DNA of 64,000 nucleotides from Amycolatopsis regifaucium (lineage in GTDB: Bacteria; Actinomycetota; Actinomycetes; Mycobacteriales; Pseudonocardiaceae). A model generated the notes under the pieces. The model saw only the letters and a program-made list of their open reading frames with translations. It ran no database searches and was not told the DNA's origin. A program made the translations under genes and the position numbers. Within the stretch, counting starts at the first letter, position 1. Each line of letters starts with the position of its first letter. This document shows positions 30,816-40,064 of the stretch, piece after piece. The stretch is from contig NZ_LQCI01000034.1 in the NCBI RefSeq assembly GCF_001613935.1, forward strand, positions 1,093,031 through 1,157,030. Reading direction: 5' to 3'.

Positions 30816-31637
30816 TCAGGAGGCGAGAGCCCGGTAGTCGGCCGCGATCCGCGCCAGATGCGAGCACGCGACGTCGTCGTAGGTGGCGTAGCGCTCGACT
30901 TCGGCGAAGTTCTTCTCGTAGTCGGCGACTTCCCGTTCGTCCGTGACGAGCGCCGTGGCCGTCTGCGTACCGAGGAGCACCGCGCGCGAGTCGTAGATGT
31001 CGAAACCGTGGAGCACGGCGACCGACACCGGCGTCGTCCACGGGATCACGCCGAGCCGCACGCGCCCGTGGCAGGACAGGTCGATGAGGTGGTCGAGCTG
31101 GGCCGCCATCGTCTTCGCCCCGCCCATGTTCCAGCGCAGGGCCCCTTCGGTCAGCACGAAGTGGAACTCACGGTTCGATTCGAGGATCCGCTGACGCTCC
31201 AGCCGGGCTTCGATCGTCTGGTCGCGCTCGTCGTCCGGCAGCGAATCGCCGAACAGCGCGGTGATGTAGTCGCGGGTCTGGAGCAGGCCGAACACGATGG
31301 TCGGCTGGAAACTCCGGATCCGGGCGGACGCGGTCTCGATCTTGCCGATGCGCTGCTGCATCCGCCAGGCGCCCCGTTGCAGCACGACGCGGGCGGACGA
31401 CGCCTCCTCGCGCAGGTCGCGGGTGATCGCGACCAGTGCCCGCCGGACGCTCGCCGAGGCGCGATAGGCGTGGCACAGCGCGACGACCTGGTCCTCGGTC
31501 GGCATGAACGCGCCGGTTTCGACCCGGGAGACCTTGGACTGGCTGAGGCCGGTGAGCCTCGCCGCCTCGGTGCCGGACAAACCGGCGGCTTTGCGCAGGC
31601 GGCGCAACTCGGTGGAGAGGTGGTCCTGGTTCGTCAC
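30816..31637 (-). CDS. XRE family regulator with DUF5753 domain
   Basis: The 273-residue product has an N-terminal helix-turn-helix (ELRRLRKAAGLSGTEAARLT, then GLSQSKVSRVETG), followed by a DUF5753 domain from about residue 85 (RSFQPTIVFGLLQTRDYITALF to the C-terminus). This is the standard partner of DUF397. The GTG at 31637 (VTNQDHLSTEL) has AGAAGG upstream; the longer open frame adds 14 residues without a ribosome binding site. Probably autoregulates the nearby DUF397 cluster. Confidence 0.9.
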   Translation of the reverse strand: MTNQDHLSTELRRLRKAAGLSGTEAARLTGLSQSKVSRVETGAFMPTEDQVVALCHAYRASASVRRALVAITRDLREEASSARVVLQRGAWRMQQRIGKIETASARIRSFQPTIVFGLLQTRDYITALFGDSLPDDERDQTIEARLERQRILESNREFHFVLTEGALRWNMGGAKTMAAQLDHLIDLSCHGRVRLGVIPWTTPVSVAVLHGFDIYDSRAVLLGTQTATALVTDEREVADYEKNFAEVERYATYDDVACSHLARIAADYRALAS

Positions 31638-31722
31638 GCACGGCCTTCTGAGGCGGATCCGGTCGACAAGAACTGTCACTCTAGTCCGCGGTGACCGGAT
31701 CCGTGCTCCTCCGAGGCGCGCG

Positions 31723-31941
31723 TCAGCGAGGAAGCGCCGAAGCCTTCCAGGCCCCCTCGCCGGGGGCGAGCGGGGCGCGCACGAGCGAAGCCTTGTCCGC
31801 CCACCACGACTGCCGTTTCGGTGCCGGTTCCGGTGCTCGCGCGCCGGCCACCGCCACGACGACGGCGGTCAGCGCGGCGAGTTCGGCGTCGCTCGGATTG
31901 CCGCGGACGACCCGAAGCAGCGGGGTTTCGGGCGTGCTCAC
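31723..31941 (-). CDS. accE: Acyl-CoA carboxylase epsilon subunit
   Basis: This 72-residue protein opens LLRVVRGNPSDAELAALTAVV, the conserved AccE signature, and ends with a Trp-containing tail (KRQSWWADKASLV). In actinobacteria AccE5-type subunits stabilise the AccA3-AccD5 propionyl-CoA carboxylase complex. Its GTG overlaps the accD stop by four bases (GTGA), indicating coupled translation. Confidence 0.9.
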   Translation of the reverse strand: MSTPETPLLRVVRGNPSDAELAALTAVVVAVAGARAPEPAPKRQSWWADKASLVRAPLAPGEGAWKASALPR

Positions 31942-33575
31942 AGCGGGATGTTCCCGTGCTTCTTGGGCGGCAGCGTCTCTCGTTTGCCCTGGAGCAGCGA
32001 AAGCGCCTTCGCGATGTGGCCGCGGGTGTGCGCGGGCACGATCACCGAATCGACGTAACCGCGCTCGGCCGCCGCGTACGGGTTCAGGAGGGTGTCTTCG
32101 TACTCCTGGATGAGTTCGGCCCGCAACGCGTCGACGTCCTTGCCTTCGGCGGCGGCCGCGGCGAGGGTCTTGCGGTGGACGATGTTCGCCGCGCCCTGCG
32201 CGCCCATGACCGCGACCTGCGCGGTCGGCCAGGCGAGGTTGACGTCGGCGCCGAGGTGCTTCGACCCCATGACGTCGTACGCGCCCCCGTAAGCCTTGCG
32301 GGTGATGACGGTGACGAGCGGGACGGTCGCTTCGGCGTAGGCGTAGATCAGCTTCGCGCCGCGCCGGATGATGCCGTTCCATTCCTGGTCGGTGCCGGGC
32401 AGGAAACCGGGGACGTCGACGAAGGTCAGGACCGGGATGTTGAACGCGTCGCAGGTGCGCACGAAGCGCGCGGCCTTCTCGGAGGCGTCGATGTCGAGGC
32501 AGCCGGCGAACTGGGTCGGCTGGTTCGCCACGATGCCGACGCTGCGCCCGTCGACCCGGCCGAAACCGACCAGGATGTTCGGCGCGAACAGCTCGTGCAC
32601 TTCGAGGAAGTCACCGTCGTCGACGACGCGGGTGATGACCTCGTGCATGTCGTACGGCTGGTTCGGCGAGTCCGGGATGAGGGTGTCGAGTTCGCGGTCG
32701 GACTCGGTGACGTTCTCGAAGAACCCGGGCTTCGGAGCGTCCGTCTCCGAATGCGGCGCTTCGGAGAGGTTGTTCGCCGGGAGATAGGAGAGCAGTTCCT
32801 TCACGTACGCGATGGCGTCCTCGTCGTCGGAACCGAGGTAGTGCGCGTTACCCGACCGGGTGTTGTGCGTGCGCCCGCCGCCGAGCTCCTCGAACGAGAC
32901 CTCTTCACCCGTCACGGTCTTCACGACGTCGGGGCCGGTGATGAACATGTGGGAGGTCTTGTCGACCATCACCACGAAGTCGGTCAGCGCGGGGGAGTAG
33001 ACGTGCCCGCCCGCGTTGGCGCCCATGATCAGCGAGATCTGCGGGATGACGCCGGACGCCTTGACGTTGCGATTGAAGATCTCGCCGTACAGCCCGAGCG
33101 AGACGACGCCTTCCTGGATCCGCGCGCCGCCGCCTTCGTTGATGCCGATGATCGGACGGCCGGTCTTGATCGCCAGGTCCATCACCTTGACGATCTTTTC
33201 GCCGTACACCTCGCCGAGCGAACCACCGAAGACGGTGACGTCCTGGCTGAACACGCACACCGGACGGCCGTCGACGGTGCCGTAGCCGGTGACGACGCCG
33301 TCGCCGTAGGGCCGGTTCTTCTCCTGGCCGAAGGCCGTCGAGCGATGCTTCGCCAGCTCGTCGAGTTCGACGAACGATCCTTCGTCCAGCAGCAGATCGA
33401 TCCGCTCGCGAGCGGTCTTCTTGCCCTTGGCGTGCTGTTTCTCCACCGCCCTCGCGGAACCCGCGTGCACCGCCTCGTCATACCGGCGGTACAGGTCGGC
33501 CAGCTTCCCGGCCGTGGTGTGGATGTCCGGTTCGTCCTCGGGCGGCGTCCCGAGCGGCTCCGTCGCACTGCTCAT
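31938..33575 (-). CDS. accD: Propionyl/acyl-CoA carboxylase beta subunit (carboxyltransferase)
   Basis: This 545-residue carboxyltransferase has an N-terminal acyl-CoA half (KKTARERIDLLLDEGSFVEL; INEGGGARIQEGV) and a C-terminal half for carboxybiotin (VPGFLPGTDQEWNGIIRRGA; RKAYGGAYDVMGSKHL). It transfers carboxyl from biotin-AccA to propionyl-CoA, giving methylmalonyl-CoA for MutAB after epimerisation. Size and neighbourhood (accE downstream) match AccD5. Adjacent genes upstream are not conserved. Confidence 0.95.
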   Translation of the reverse strand: MSSATEPLGTPPEDEPDIHTTAGKLADLYRRYDEAVHAGSARAVEKQHAKGKKTARERIDLLLDEGSFVELDELAKHRSTAFGQEKNRPYGDGVVTGYGTVDGRPVCVFSQDVTVFGGSLGEVYGEKIVKVMDLAIKTGRPIIGINEGGGARIQEGVVSLGLYGEIFNRNVKASGVIPQISLIMGANAGGHVYSPALTDFVVMVDKTSHMFITGPDVVKTVTGEEVSFEELGGGRTHNTRSGNAHYLGSDDEDAIAYVKELLSYLPANNLSEAPHSETDAPKPGFFENVTESDRELDTLIPDSPNQPYDMHEVITRVVDDGDFLEVHELFAPNILVGFGRVDGRSVGIVANQPTQFAGCLDIDASEKAARFVRTCDAFNIPVLTFVDVPGFLPGTDQEWNGIIRRGAKLIYAYAEATVPLVTVITRKAYGGAYDVMGSKHLGADVNLAWPTAQVAVMGAQGAANIVHRKTLAAAAAEGKDVDALRAELIQEYEDTLLNPYAAAERGYVDSVIVPAHTRGHIAKALSLLQGKRETLPPKKHGNIPL

Positions 33576-33634
33576 GAAACCGCAGCCTAGCTACTCGACG
33601 GTCACTTCGCGTGTGGCGTAGGCAACGTCCGTCG

Positions 33635-34297
33635 CTAGAGGGAAGCGCGCACCAGGCCCGACTCGTAGGCCGCGATCACCAGCTGCGCCCGGTCCCGTGC
33701 GGCGAGTTTGTGCAGAAGGTGGCCGATATGGGTCTTCACCGTCGCCAGCCCGAGGTGCAGTGTCCGAGCGATCTCGTCGTTCGACAGGCCGCGCGCGATC
33801 AGGCTCAGGACCTCGCGTTCGCGCGTGGTGATGTTGTCGAGCGAGGCCGAGACGCGCCGTCCCGGTTCGGGCAGCCGCGCGAACTCGGCGATGAGCCTGC
33901 GCGTGATCGAAGGCGCGAGCAGTCCTTCGCCCGCCGCGACGACCCGGATCGCGCTCAGCAGCTCGGCGGGCGGGGTGTCCTTCAGCAGGAACCCGCTCGC
34001 TCCCGCGCGCAGTGCCGAATAGACGTAGGCGTCGAGGTCGAAAGTCGTCAGCATCAGCACGTGGACGCCTTCGCAGGCGGCCGACGCGCAGATTCGCCGG
34101 GTCGCTTCGATGCCGTCCAGCTCCGGCATCCGGACGTCCATCAGCACGACGTCGGGGCGTTCCTTCTCCGCCAGTTCCGCCGCCTCCACACCATTACCCG
34201 CCTCCCCGACGACTTCGAAATCGGGCGCGCTGTCGACGAGCACGCGGAAACTGCCGCGCAGCAGCGCCTGGTCGTCGGCGATCAGTACGCGGATCAT
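33635..34297 (-). CDS. NarL/LuxR family response regulator
   Basis: This 220-residue regulator has a receiver domain (phosphoacceptor D54 in VLMDVRMPELDG, acidic pair D8-D9) and a C-terminal LuxR helix-turn-helix (TTREREVLSLIARGLSNDEI, TVKTHIGHLLHKL). Its start overlaps the stop of the kinase gene by four bases. Target genes are unknown. Confidence 0.93.
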   Translation of the reverse strand: MIRVLIADDQALLRGSFRVLVDSAPDFEVVGEAGNGVEAAELAEKERPDVVLMDVRMPELDGIEATRRICASAACEGVHVLMLTTFDLDAYVYSALRAGASGFLLKDTPPAELLSAIRVVAAGEGLLAPSITRRLIAEFARLPEPGRRVSASLDNITTREREVLSLIARGLSNDEIARTLHLGLATVKTHIGHLLHKLAARDRAQLVIAAYESGLVRASL

Positions 34298-35445
34298 CGC
34301 GTCCCCACTTCCTTCACGGCGTACGGCAACCGTGCGAACACCCGGAATCCCCCAGCGGCCAGTGGTCCCGCTTCGAAGTCACCACCGTAGACGGCGACGC
34401 GTTCGCGCATGCCGATCAAGCCGTGTCCGCCGACGGCCGATGGCGAGCCGTCGCCGCGCCCGTCGTCGACGATCTCGACGCAGACCTCTCCGGGGCCTTC
34501 GGTGACCGTCACCCGGCAGGCCGACGGCCCCGCGTGCTTCACGACGTTGGTCACCGCCTCCTGCGTGATGCGGTAGATCGAAAGCGCGACGCCTTCGGGC
34601 AGTTCGTCCACCACCTCGCCGGACAGTTCGACGCGCACTCCGGCTTGCCCGGCGCGTTCGGCCAGGGTCCGGAGATCGGCGAGTTTCGGCGCGGGGCCGA
34701 GCGCGGCCTCGTGCGTGCCGTCGCCGGAACGGAGGACGCCGAGCATCCGCCGGAGTTCGACGAGGGTTTCGCGGCTGGTGAGTTCGATGACCCGCAACGC
34801 TTCGCGCGCTTCTTCGGGCTGTTCCTTCGCGACGTGGTTGCCCACGGCCGCCTTCACCGCGATCAGGCTCATGCTGTGCGCGACGACGTCGTGCATTTCG
34901 CGCGCGATGCGCAGCCGTTCGTCGGAAACCGCCTGGTGTGCCTGGGCGGCGGCGAGCTGCGCGAGGTTCGCTTGCCGTTGCCGCGCCGTCCAGCCGAGTG
35001 CCCACGAGCCCGCCAGTCCGCCACCCGCGAAGGCCGTCGAAGCGAGGGTGCTCGGGCCGAGGTGCAGGAATTCGAGGAACACCACGACGACCAGGCCCGC
35101 GCCCATCGCGGCCAGCGAGCGGGGACGCGGATGTTCCAGCGCCACCGTGTACAGGGCGGCCGCGGTCGCCAGCGCGGACGCCGGACCGAGACCGCCGCCG
35201 GCGAGCGAAGCGGGGATCATGGTGCCCAGCGCGAAGAAGTAGGCCGTCACCGGATGATGGCGCCGCAGCACGATCGCGATCGCGCAGGCGCCGACCGCGA
35301 CCCAGGCAAGCCAGACGGGGATCTCGACGGTGAACGTCCACGTCTTCGCCGCGAGGTTCCCACCGACGGCCACCACGAGCACCACTGCGAGAAGCGCGTC
35401 GATCGTGTGCGCCACTCGATTGGGGAGCGGCGACGGCTGTTTCAT
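34294..35445 (-). CDS. Sensor histidine kinase, HisKA_3 type
   Basis: This 383-residue membrane kinase has an N-terminal block of several hydrophobic helices (about residues 15-135), a HisKA_3 phosphoacceptor in RIAREMHDVVAHS, and a HATPase domain ending with DDGRGDG and GGHGLIGMRERV. Such kinases sense envelope or metabolic signals through the membrane part. It is cotranscribed with the response regulator downstream. Confidence 0.93.
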   Translation of the reverse strand: MKQPSPLPNRVAHTIDALLAVVLVVAVGGNLAAKTWTFTVEIPVWLAWVAVGACAIAIVLRRHHPVTAYFFALGTMIPASLAGGGLGPASALATAAALYTVALEHPRPRSLAAMGAGLVVVVFLEFLHLGPSTLASTAFAGGGLAGSWALGWTARQRQANLAQLAAAQAHQAVSDERLRIAREMHDVVAHSMSLIAVKAAVGNHVAKEQPEEAREALRVIELTSRETLVELRRMLGVLRSGDGTHEAALGPAPKLADLRTLAERAGQAGVRVELSGEVVDELPEGVALSIYRITQEAVTNVVKHAGPSACRVTVTEGPGEVCVEIVDDGRGDGSPSAVGGHGLIGMRERVAVYGGDFEAGPLAAGGFRVFARLPYAVKEVGTR

Positions 35446-35513
35446 ACGGCGAACTTAGCCGGACGGGTGGCGCGGGCGCGTCCGTCCGGTGGGGGTCATC
35501 CCCAGGGTGGAGA

Positions 35514-36332
35514 TCAGCTTCCGTGCGCCGCGGCGAAGAACTCCTTCAGCTTCTCGCGCCGGCTTCGCAGCACCTCGGGTACGACGTCCTCCTGCCCGGC
35601 GGGGACGGTCTGGGTCACTTCGACCATGGTGCCGTCGAGTGCGGAGTGGGTGAACTCCCAGCGGACGACGCCACCTCGCGGCAGGGAAAGCTCCAGTAGC
35701 CGCGGTGGTTCCTCGCGGAGGATCGTGCCCGCCGCCATTTCGGGGGCGAGCAGTGCCCAAGCCTCGTCGAGCGGTTTCCAGATCAGGTCGCGGCGGAAGC
35801 GGATCACCTTGCCGTCGCCGGTTTCGAGGACTTCACCGTCGGCGAGCCCGAACTCCTCGACGTAGGCCTCGATCGGGCCGACCCAGTCCTTGGGCCGCTC
35901 GTACTCTTCGCCGTCGAGCGACGCCGAAAGCGCGACGAGGCAGCTGTCCCAGCCGGCGGCCGTGCGACCGGCCGCGATCCGCGCGATGGCGGGTTCGCCG
36001 CGGCCGAACGTATGCGTGAACAGCAGACGGCAGCCGTCCTCCTCCGGGCTGATCTCCCAGCGGAGGACGTCGTCGTTCCAGCTGAACGCGAACACGCGGG
36101 GTGCGTCCGCTTCGAGGACCTCGCCCACCGCCGGGGTTTCTTCGCCCTCGAAGGTGAACTCGATGGCCCCACCCGGCCGCAGATCGACGGTGACCGCCGC
36201 GGGGAACCATCGCGCGAGTTCCGCCGGTTCGGTGACCGCCCGCCAGACGCGCTCGGGACTGTGCGCGAGCCGTCGTTCGAGGCGGAGCGCTGGACGATCT
36301 CCGACGGCTTCCAAGCTGGCGCGACCGGTCAC
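35514..36332 (-). CDS. Tandem SRPBCC (AHSA1-like) protein
   Basis: This 272-residue protein has two START-like SRPBCC folds. The first (about residues 10-145) has the AHSA1 signature LAHSPERVWRAVTEPAELARWFP in parts; the second (about 150-270) is more divergent. Such proteins bind small hydrophobic ligands. The GTG start lies behind a perfect AAGGAGGT Shine-Dalgarno, the strongest seen in the window, suggesting high expression. The MarR gene lies upstream on the same strand. Confidence 0.85.
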   Translation of the reverse strand: MTGRASLEAVGDRPALRLERRLAHSPERVWRAVTEPAELARWFPAAVTVDLRPGGAIEFTFEGEETPAVGEVLEADAPRVFAFSWNDDVLRWEISPEEDGCRLLFTHTFGRGEPAIARIAAGRTAAGWDSCLVALSASLDGEEYERPKDWVGPIEAYVEEFGLADGEVLETGDGKVIRFRRDLIWKPLDEAWALLAPEMAAGTILREEPPRLLELSLPRGGVVRWEFTHSALDGTMVEVTQTVPAGQEDVVPEVLRSRREKLKEFFAAAHGS

Positions 36333-36384
36333 GGTTACCTCCTTATGTGCCGCCAAAGGAATATAACCGTGAAGGAATACTGCG

Positions 36385-36801
36385 TCAACTGCCGCGTAGG
36401 GCGGCCACCACGTTCTTCAGTTCGGGGTCGGCGTGGGCCTTGTCGAGAGCCGTCGCCAAGACCTCCCGGTAGGTCGACTCGGTTTCGGCGTACCGCTTCC
36501 TTCCTGTTTCGGTGATGCAGGTGTAGACCCCGCGACGATCGTCCTCGCACGGGTCGCGGTCGGTCAGCCCGGCGTCTTCGAGGCGGACGACCATCCGGCT
36601 CACGGAACTCTGGTTGAGCCCGATCGCCTCGGCGAGGTCCTGCATGCGCAGGACGCCGTCCTGGGTGGCGGTCAGCTTGCCGAGCGCGCGGAACTCGGAC
36701 AGGCCGAGTCCATGCCGTCGTTGGAGTGCCTTCCCGAGTTCGTGTTCGATGCGCCCGTGCAGCCTGAGGACGCGATCCCACGCCAGTTCATCGGTGGTCA
36801 T
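36385..36801 (-). CDS. MarR family transcriptional regulator
   Basis: This 138-residue winged-helix regulator has GLSEFRALGKL, LNQSSVSRMVVRLEDAGLT and the wing DPCEDDRRGVYTCITETG. The ATG has GGGAGGTCGCC upstream; frames further upstream run through the promoter of the divergent gene. MarR proteins usually repress a divergent redox or efflux gene and respond to phenolics or oxidants. Here the divergent partner is a flavin reductase. Confidence 0.92.
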   Translation of the reverse strand: MTTDELAWDRVLRLHGRIEHELGKALQRRHGLGLSEFRALGKLTATQDGVLRMQDLAEAIGLNQSSVSRMVVRLEDAGLTDRDPCEDDRRGVYTCITETGRKRYAETESTYREVLATALDKAHADPELKNVVAALRGS

Positions 36802-36898
36802 GGCGACCTCCCTCGCTTCGCTTGACAACAGTTTACATGCAGTGACAGCATCTGTTTGCACATACATGTACTTCGAAACCACTTCGGAGGGGATCGCG
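36802..36898. promoter_or_regulatory. Divergent marR / flavin reductase promoter
   Basis: This AT-richer 97-base region contains TTGACA (36822-36827) and the palindrome TACATGTA (36863-36870), with related half-sites (TTTACATGC at 36832-36840). The pattern fits a MarR operator, though the exact site is not defined. Confidence 0.45.
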
Positions 36899-37468
36899 AT
36901 GACCGAGGACCGAAGCTTCCTGTTCCTGCTGGGGAGCGCCCGTGCCGGCGGGAACACGGAGATGCTGGCGAGGCGGGCGGCGAAGGAGTTGCCCCGGAGT
37001 GTCAAGCAGCGGTGGATCCGGACGTCCGAGCTGCCGCTGGCGCCGTTCGTCGACCGGAAGCACGACGGCGACGACTTCGTTCCGCCCGCCGGAAACGAGC
37101 GCGCGCTGTTCGACGCGACCATGGCGGCCACGGATCTGGTGATCGCGTCACCGGTCTATTGGTACAGCGTGTCGGCGTCGGTGAAGCTGTACTTCGACCA
37201 CTGGGCGGCCTGGCTGGACCAGCCGGAACTCCGCTTCAAGGAGCGGATGCGCGGTAAGACCCTGTGGGGAGTGAGCGCGCTCGCCGAGCGGCCGGAGCAG
37301 GCGGAACCGCTGATCGGCACCCTGCGCAAAACCGCCGGATATCTCGGGATGCACTGGGGTGGGCAGTTGCTCGGCAACGGGAGCCGTCCTGGGGACGTCT
37401 TGCTGGACGAGGATGCGCTCAAGGCGGCCGTGACCTTCTTCGCGGGGGCGGATCTCGTGCGCGCCTGA
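36899..37468 (+). CDS. NADPH-dependent FMN reductase / flavodoxin-fold protein
   Basis: This 189-residue flavodoxin-like protein has a phosphate-binding loop FLLGSARAGGNTEML and the flavin-edge segment IASPVYWYSVSASVKLYFDH. It probably reduces FMN or quinones with NAD(P)H. The ATG is set by CGGAGGGGATCGCG. It is divergent from marR and ends three bases from the convergent oxidoreductase gene; the two flavoproteins face each other. Confidence 0.88.
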   Translation: MTEDRSFLFLLGSARAGGNTEMLARRAAKELPRSVKQRWIRTSELPLAPFVDRKHDGDDFVPPAGNERALFDATMAATDLVIASPVYWYSVSASVKLYFDHWAAWLDQPELRFKERMRGKTLWGVSALAERPEQAEPLIGTLRKTAGYLGMHWGGQLLGNGSRPGDVLLDEDALKAAVTFFAGADLVRA

Positions 37469-37471
37469 GGT

Positions 37472-38239
37472 TCAGGACGTGTGGACGCCGATCCCGCTCC
37501 GGCCCGGCGCGAGGTGGTCGCGCAGGACGAGGTCCTCGTCGTAGTCACCGCCGTTCTGGGAACGGAACGGGATCGGGTCGCTTGTGGCCAGTGTCCGCAA
37601 CCGGTCGCGCAGCGCTTCGACGGCGACGTCGTACTGCCCGGGGGAAACGCGGTCGGCACCGTGGATCGTGAGCGGCGGGAGCACGGACATTCCCGCGTAC
37701 CACAGGGTTCCGTGCTGCAATGGGAACAGCAGGTCGTTGATCTCGCCGTTCACGCCCCGCGGTCCGATCGTGGCTTCCGGGGCACCTGCGGTCAGCAGGA
37801 CCATGGCGCGTTTTCCGGCCAGCTTCCCTTCGCCGTAGCGCGCCGTTTTGCCGTCGGGACGCTGGACACCGTAGGCGAAACCCTTGACGAAGACGCGGTC
37901 GAACCAGCCCTTGAGGATCGCGGGCATTCCGTACCACCACAGCGGGAACTGGATGATCACGGCGTCCGCCCAGGCCAGTTTCTCGTGCTCCGCCCGGATG
38001 TCCTCGCTCAGTTCGCCCGAGGTGAAGGCGTCCTTCGAGGTCGCGCCGACGATCAACCGGTCGCTCCCCGCCGCCGAACCGAAGTCGTCGGTGTCGACGA
38101 CGGGCTTCCATTTCATCGCGTACAGGTCGGATTCCCGGACGTTCGCACCCTGTTCGCGGAGCGCGCGCACGCCTTCGTCGCGCAGCGAGCCGCCGAGGGA
38201 ACGGGGTTCCGGGTGGGCGAAGATCCACAGCACGTTCAT
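37472..38239 (-). CDS. NAD(P)H dehydrogenase (quinone), flavodoxin-like
   Basis: This 255-residue FAD/FMN oxidoreductase of the MdaB/KefF/NQO type starts WIFAHPEPRSLGGSLRDEG and has the active-site segment QFPLWWYGMPAILKGWFDRV. It probably carries out two-electron quinone reduction for detoxification. The ATG is chosen because the frame further upstream belongs to the divergent AraC gene region. Confidence 0.9.
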   Translation of the reverse strand: MNVLWIFAHPEPRSLGGSLRDEGVRALREQGANVRESDLYAMKWKPVVDTDDFGSAAGSDRLIVGATSKDAFTSGELSEDIRAEHEKLAWADAVIIQFPLWWYGMPAILKGWFDRVFVKGFAYGVQRPDGKTARYGEGKLAGKRAMVLLTAGAPEATIGPRGVNGEINDLLFPLQHGTLWYAGMSVLPPLTIHGADRVSPGQYDVAVEALRDRLRTLATSDPIPFRSQNGGDYDEDLVLRDHLAPGRSGIGVHTS

Positions 38240-38309
38240 GTCTTCAAGGTCTCTCGCCAGGCCCGCGGAATCGAGTGGCCCGATGGCCAATATGTGCAAG
38301 AATCGAGCC

Positions 38310-39293
38310 ATGGGCTTCTTCACGCGTCCGGGTCGCCATCGGGTCGCCGTGCTGGTCCGGCACGGCATGCTGGTGATGGAGCTGGGCATCGTCGTCCGGC
38401 TGTTCGGCACGGCCAAATCGGCCGACGGCGAGCTCCTGTACGAGGTCGTCACGTGCACGCCGGAGCCCGGGGAGATCCGGACCGACGCCGACGTCACCGT
38501 CTCGGTCCCGCGCGGGCCGGAAGTGCTGGCCGAGGCCGACACCGTCGTCATCCCGGCGTCGTCCACCGAATACGAGCCGTCGGGACACGACCTCACCGAA
38601 CCGCTCGCGCGGGCCTTGGCGCTGATCCGGCCGGACGCCAGGATCGCGTCGATCTGCACGGGCGCCTTCGTGCTCGCCGCCGCCGGTCTCCTCGACGGCC
38701 GGAGGGCGACCACGCACTGGCGCTCGGCGCTGGACTTCCAGGCGAAGTTCCCGAAGGTCGACCTCGACCCCGGCGTGCTCTACACCGACGACGGCAACGT
38801 GCTGACGGCGGCGGGCGTCGCGTCCGGCATCGATCTCTGCCTGCACATGATCCGCTGCGATCACGGTGCCGCGGTCGCGAACGAGGTCGCCCGCGGAACG
38901 GTCGTCTCGCCCCATCGGGAAGGCGGGCAGGCGCAGTTCATCCGCCGCCCGGTGCCGGAACCGCAGTCCTCGTCGACCTCGGCGGCGCGGGCCTGGGCGC
39001 TGGAAAACCTCGACCGGCCGCTGACGCTGCGCGAACTCGCGGCGAAGGAGTCGATGAGCACGCGGACGTTCACGCGGCGCTTTCGGGAGGAGGTCGGGAT
39101 TTCGGCGGTGCAGTGGCTGACCCAGCAGCGGGTCGAACGGGCCCGCCAGCTGCTCGAAGAGACCGACCTGCCGGTGGACCGGATCGCCGCCGAGGCGGGG
39201 TTCGGCACCGCCGCGTCCCTGCGCCAGCGTCTGCAGGCGGCGCTGGGGGTCTCGCCGAGCGCGTACCGGAACACCTTCCGCGAAGCGGTCTAA
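38310..39293 (+). CDS. GlxA-type AraC family regulator (DJ-1/PfpI + HTH)
   Basis: The 327-residue product has an N-terminal DJ-1/PfpI-like domain (ASICTGAFVLAAAGLLDGRR; TDDGNVLTAAGVASGIDLCL) and a C-terminal double helix-turn-helix (ESMSTRTFTRRFREEVG; AAEAGFGTAASLRQRLQ). It is divergent from the quinone reductase and probably regulates it. The ATG at 38310 is taken; an in-frame ATG six codons upstream is an alternative. Confidence 0.92.
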   Translation: MGFFTRPGRHRVAVLVRHGMLVMELGIVVRLFGTAKSADGELLYEVVTCTPEPGEIRTDADVTVSVPRGPEVLAEADTVVIPASSTEYEPSGHDLTEPLARALALIRPDARIASICTGAFVLAAAGLLDGRRATTHWRSALDFQAKFPKVDLDPGVLYTDDGNVLTAAGVASGIDLCLHMIRCDHGAAVANEVARGTVVSPHREGGQAQFIRRPVPEPQSSSTSAARAWALENLDRPLTLRELAAKESMSTRTFTRRFREEVGISAVQWLTQQRVERARQLLEETDLPVDRIAAEAGFGTAASLRQRLQAALGVSPSAYRNTFREAV

Positions 39294-39354
39294 GAGACGC
39301 CTATGGCACTGACCGGCTGGTAACTTACCCGGAAATAAGTTCCGGAGGTGGTCA

Positions 39355-40062
39355 GTGACGACAGCGAAGGCCCTCAAGTTCGCCGAGCGGGTGCTGTTCG
39401 GCGCCGCCGCGATCGGCACCGTGTACTCCGCCAGGACCGGCAACCGGCGGATGCGACTGGTGACCAAGCCCGCCGCGGTACCCGTGCTCGCCGCCAGGGT
39501 CGCGCGCTCGCGAGGGCTCGGGCGAGGGGAGAAGGGCCTGCTCGTCGCCGCCTTGGTCGCGGCCGGTGCCGGTGACCACTTCATGGGCAGGTCGGACGAA
39601 GACGGCCAACTGATCAAGGGCGCGACGTCGTTCGGCGTGATGCAGATGCTGTACTCCACGCTGCTGTGGCGCCGCGGTGCCCGGCCGCGCGCCGCGACCA
39701 CGCCGCCCCGGCTCGCCGCGTGGGTGACGGCCGCGATGTCGATGGCGCTGCCGAAGCCGTCTCCGGTGTCTTCGGTGCTTTCGGTCTACGGAGGGCTGCT
39801 GAGCACCACGTCGACCCTCGCTGCCGACCCTGTCTTGGCGCCGAAGGCCAAGGTTTCGGGTGGGATGGTGGTCCCTTCGGGTGATCGCCGGACCTGGATC
39901 GCCGCCGGCGCGCTGCTGTTCTCCGCGTCGGACCTGGCGATCCTCATCCGCCGCAACTTCGTCACCAGCGAGCGCGTGCGGGCCGATCTCGAAACGTTCG
40001 TGCTGACGTCGTACCTCGCCTCCCAGTGGCTGCTTGTCGAAGGCATGACCGCGGCAGACTAG
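39355..40062 (+). CDS. YhhN family (lysoplasmalogenase-like) membrane protein
   Basis: This 235-residue polytopic membrane protein of the YhhN/TMEM86 type carries family residues in TKPAAVPVLAA, AGAGDHFMG and LFSASDLAIL. TMEM86B hydrolyses the vinyl ether of lysoplasmalogen; bacterial members are mostly untested. The GTG has GGAGGTGGTCA upstream. Confidence 0.8.
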   Translation: MTTAKALKFAERVLFGAAAIGTVYSARTGNRRMRLVTKPAAVPVLAARVARSRGLGRGEKGLLVAALVAAGAGDHFMGRSDEDGQLIKGATSFGVMQMLYSTLLWRRGARPRAATTPPRLAAWVTAAMSMALPKPSPVSSVLSVYGGLLSTTSTLAADPVLAPKAKVSGGMVVPSGDRRTWIAAGALLFSASDLAILIRRNFVTSERVRADLETFVLTSYLASQWLLVEGMTAAD

Positions 40063-40064
40063 AA

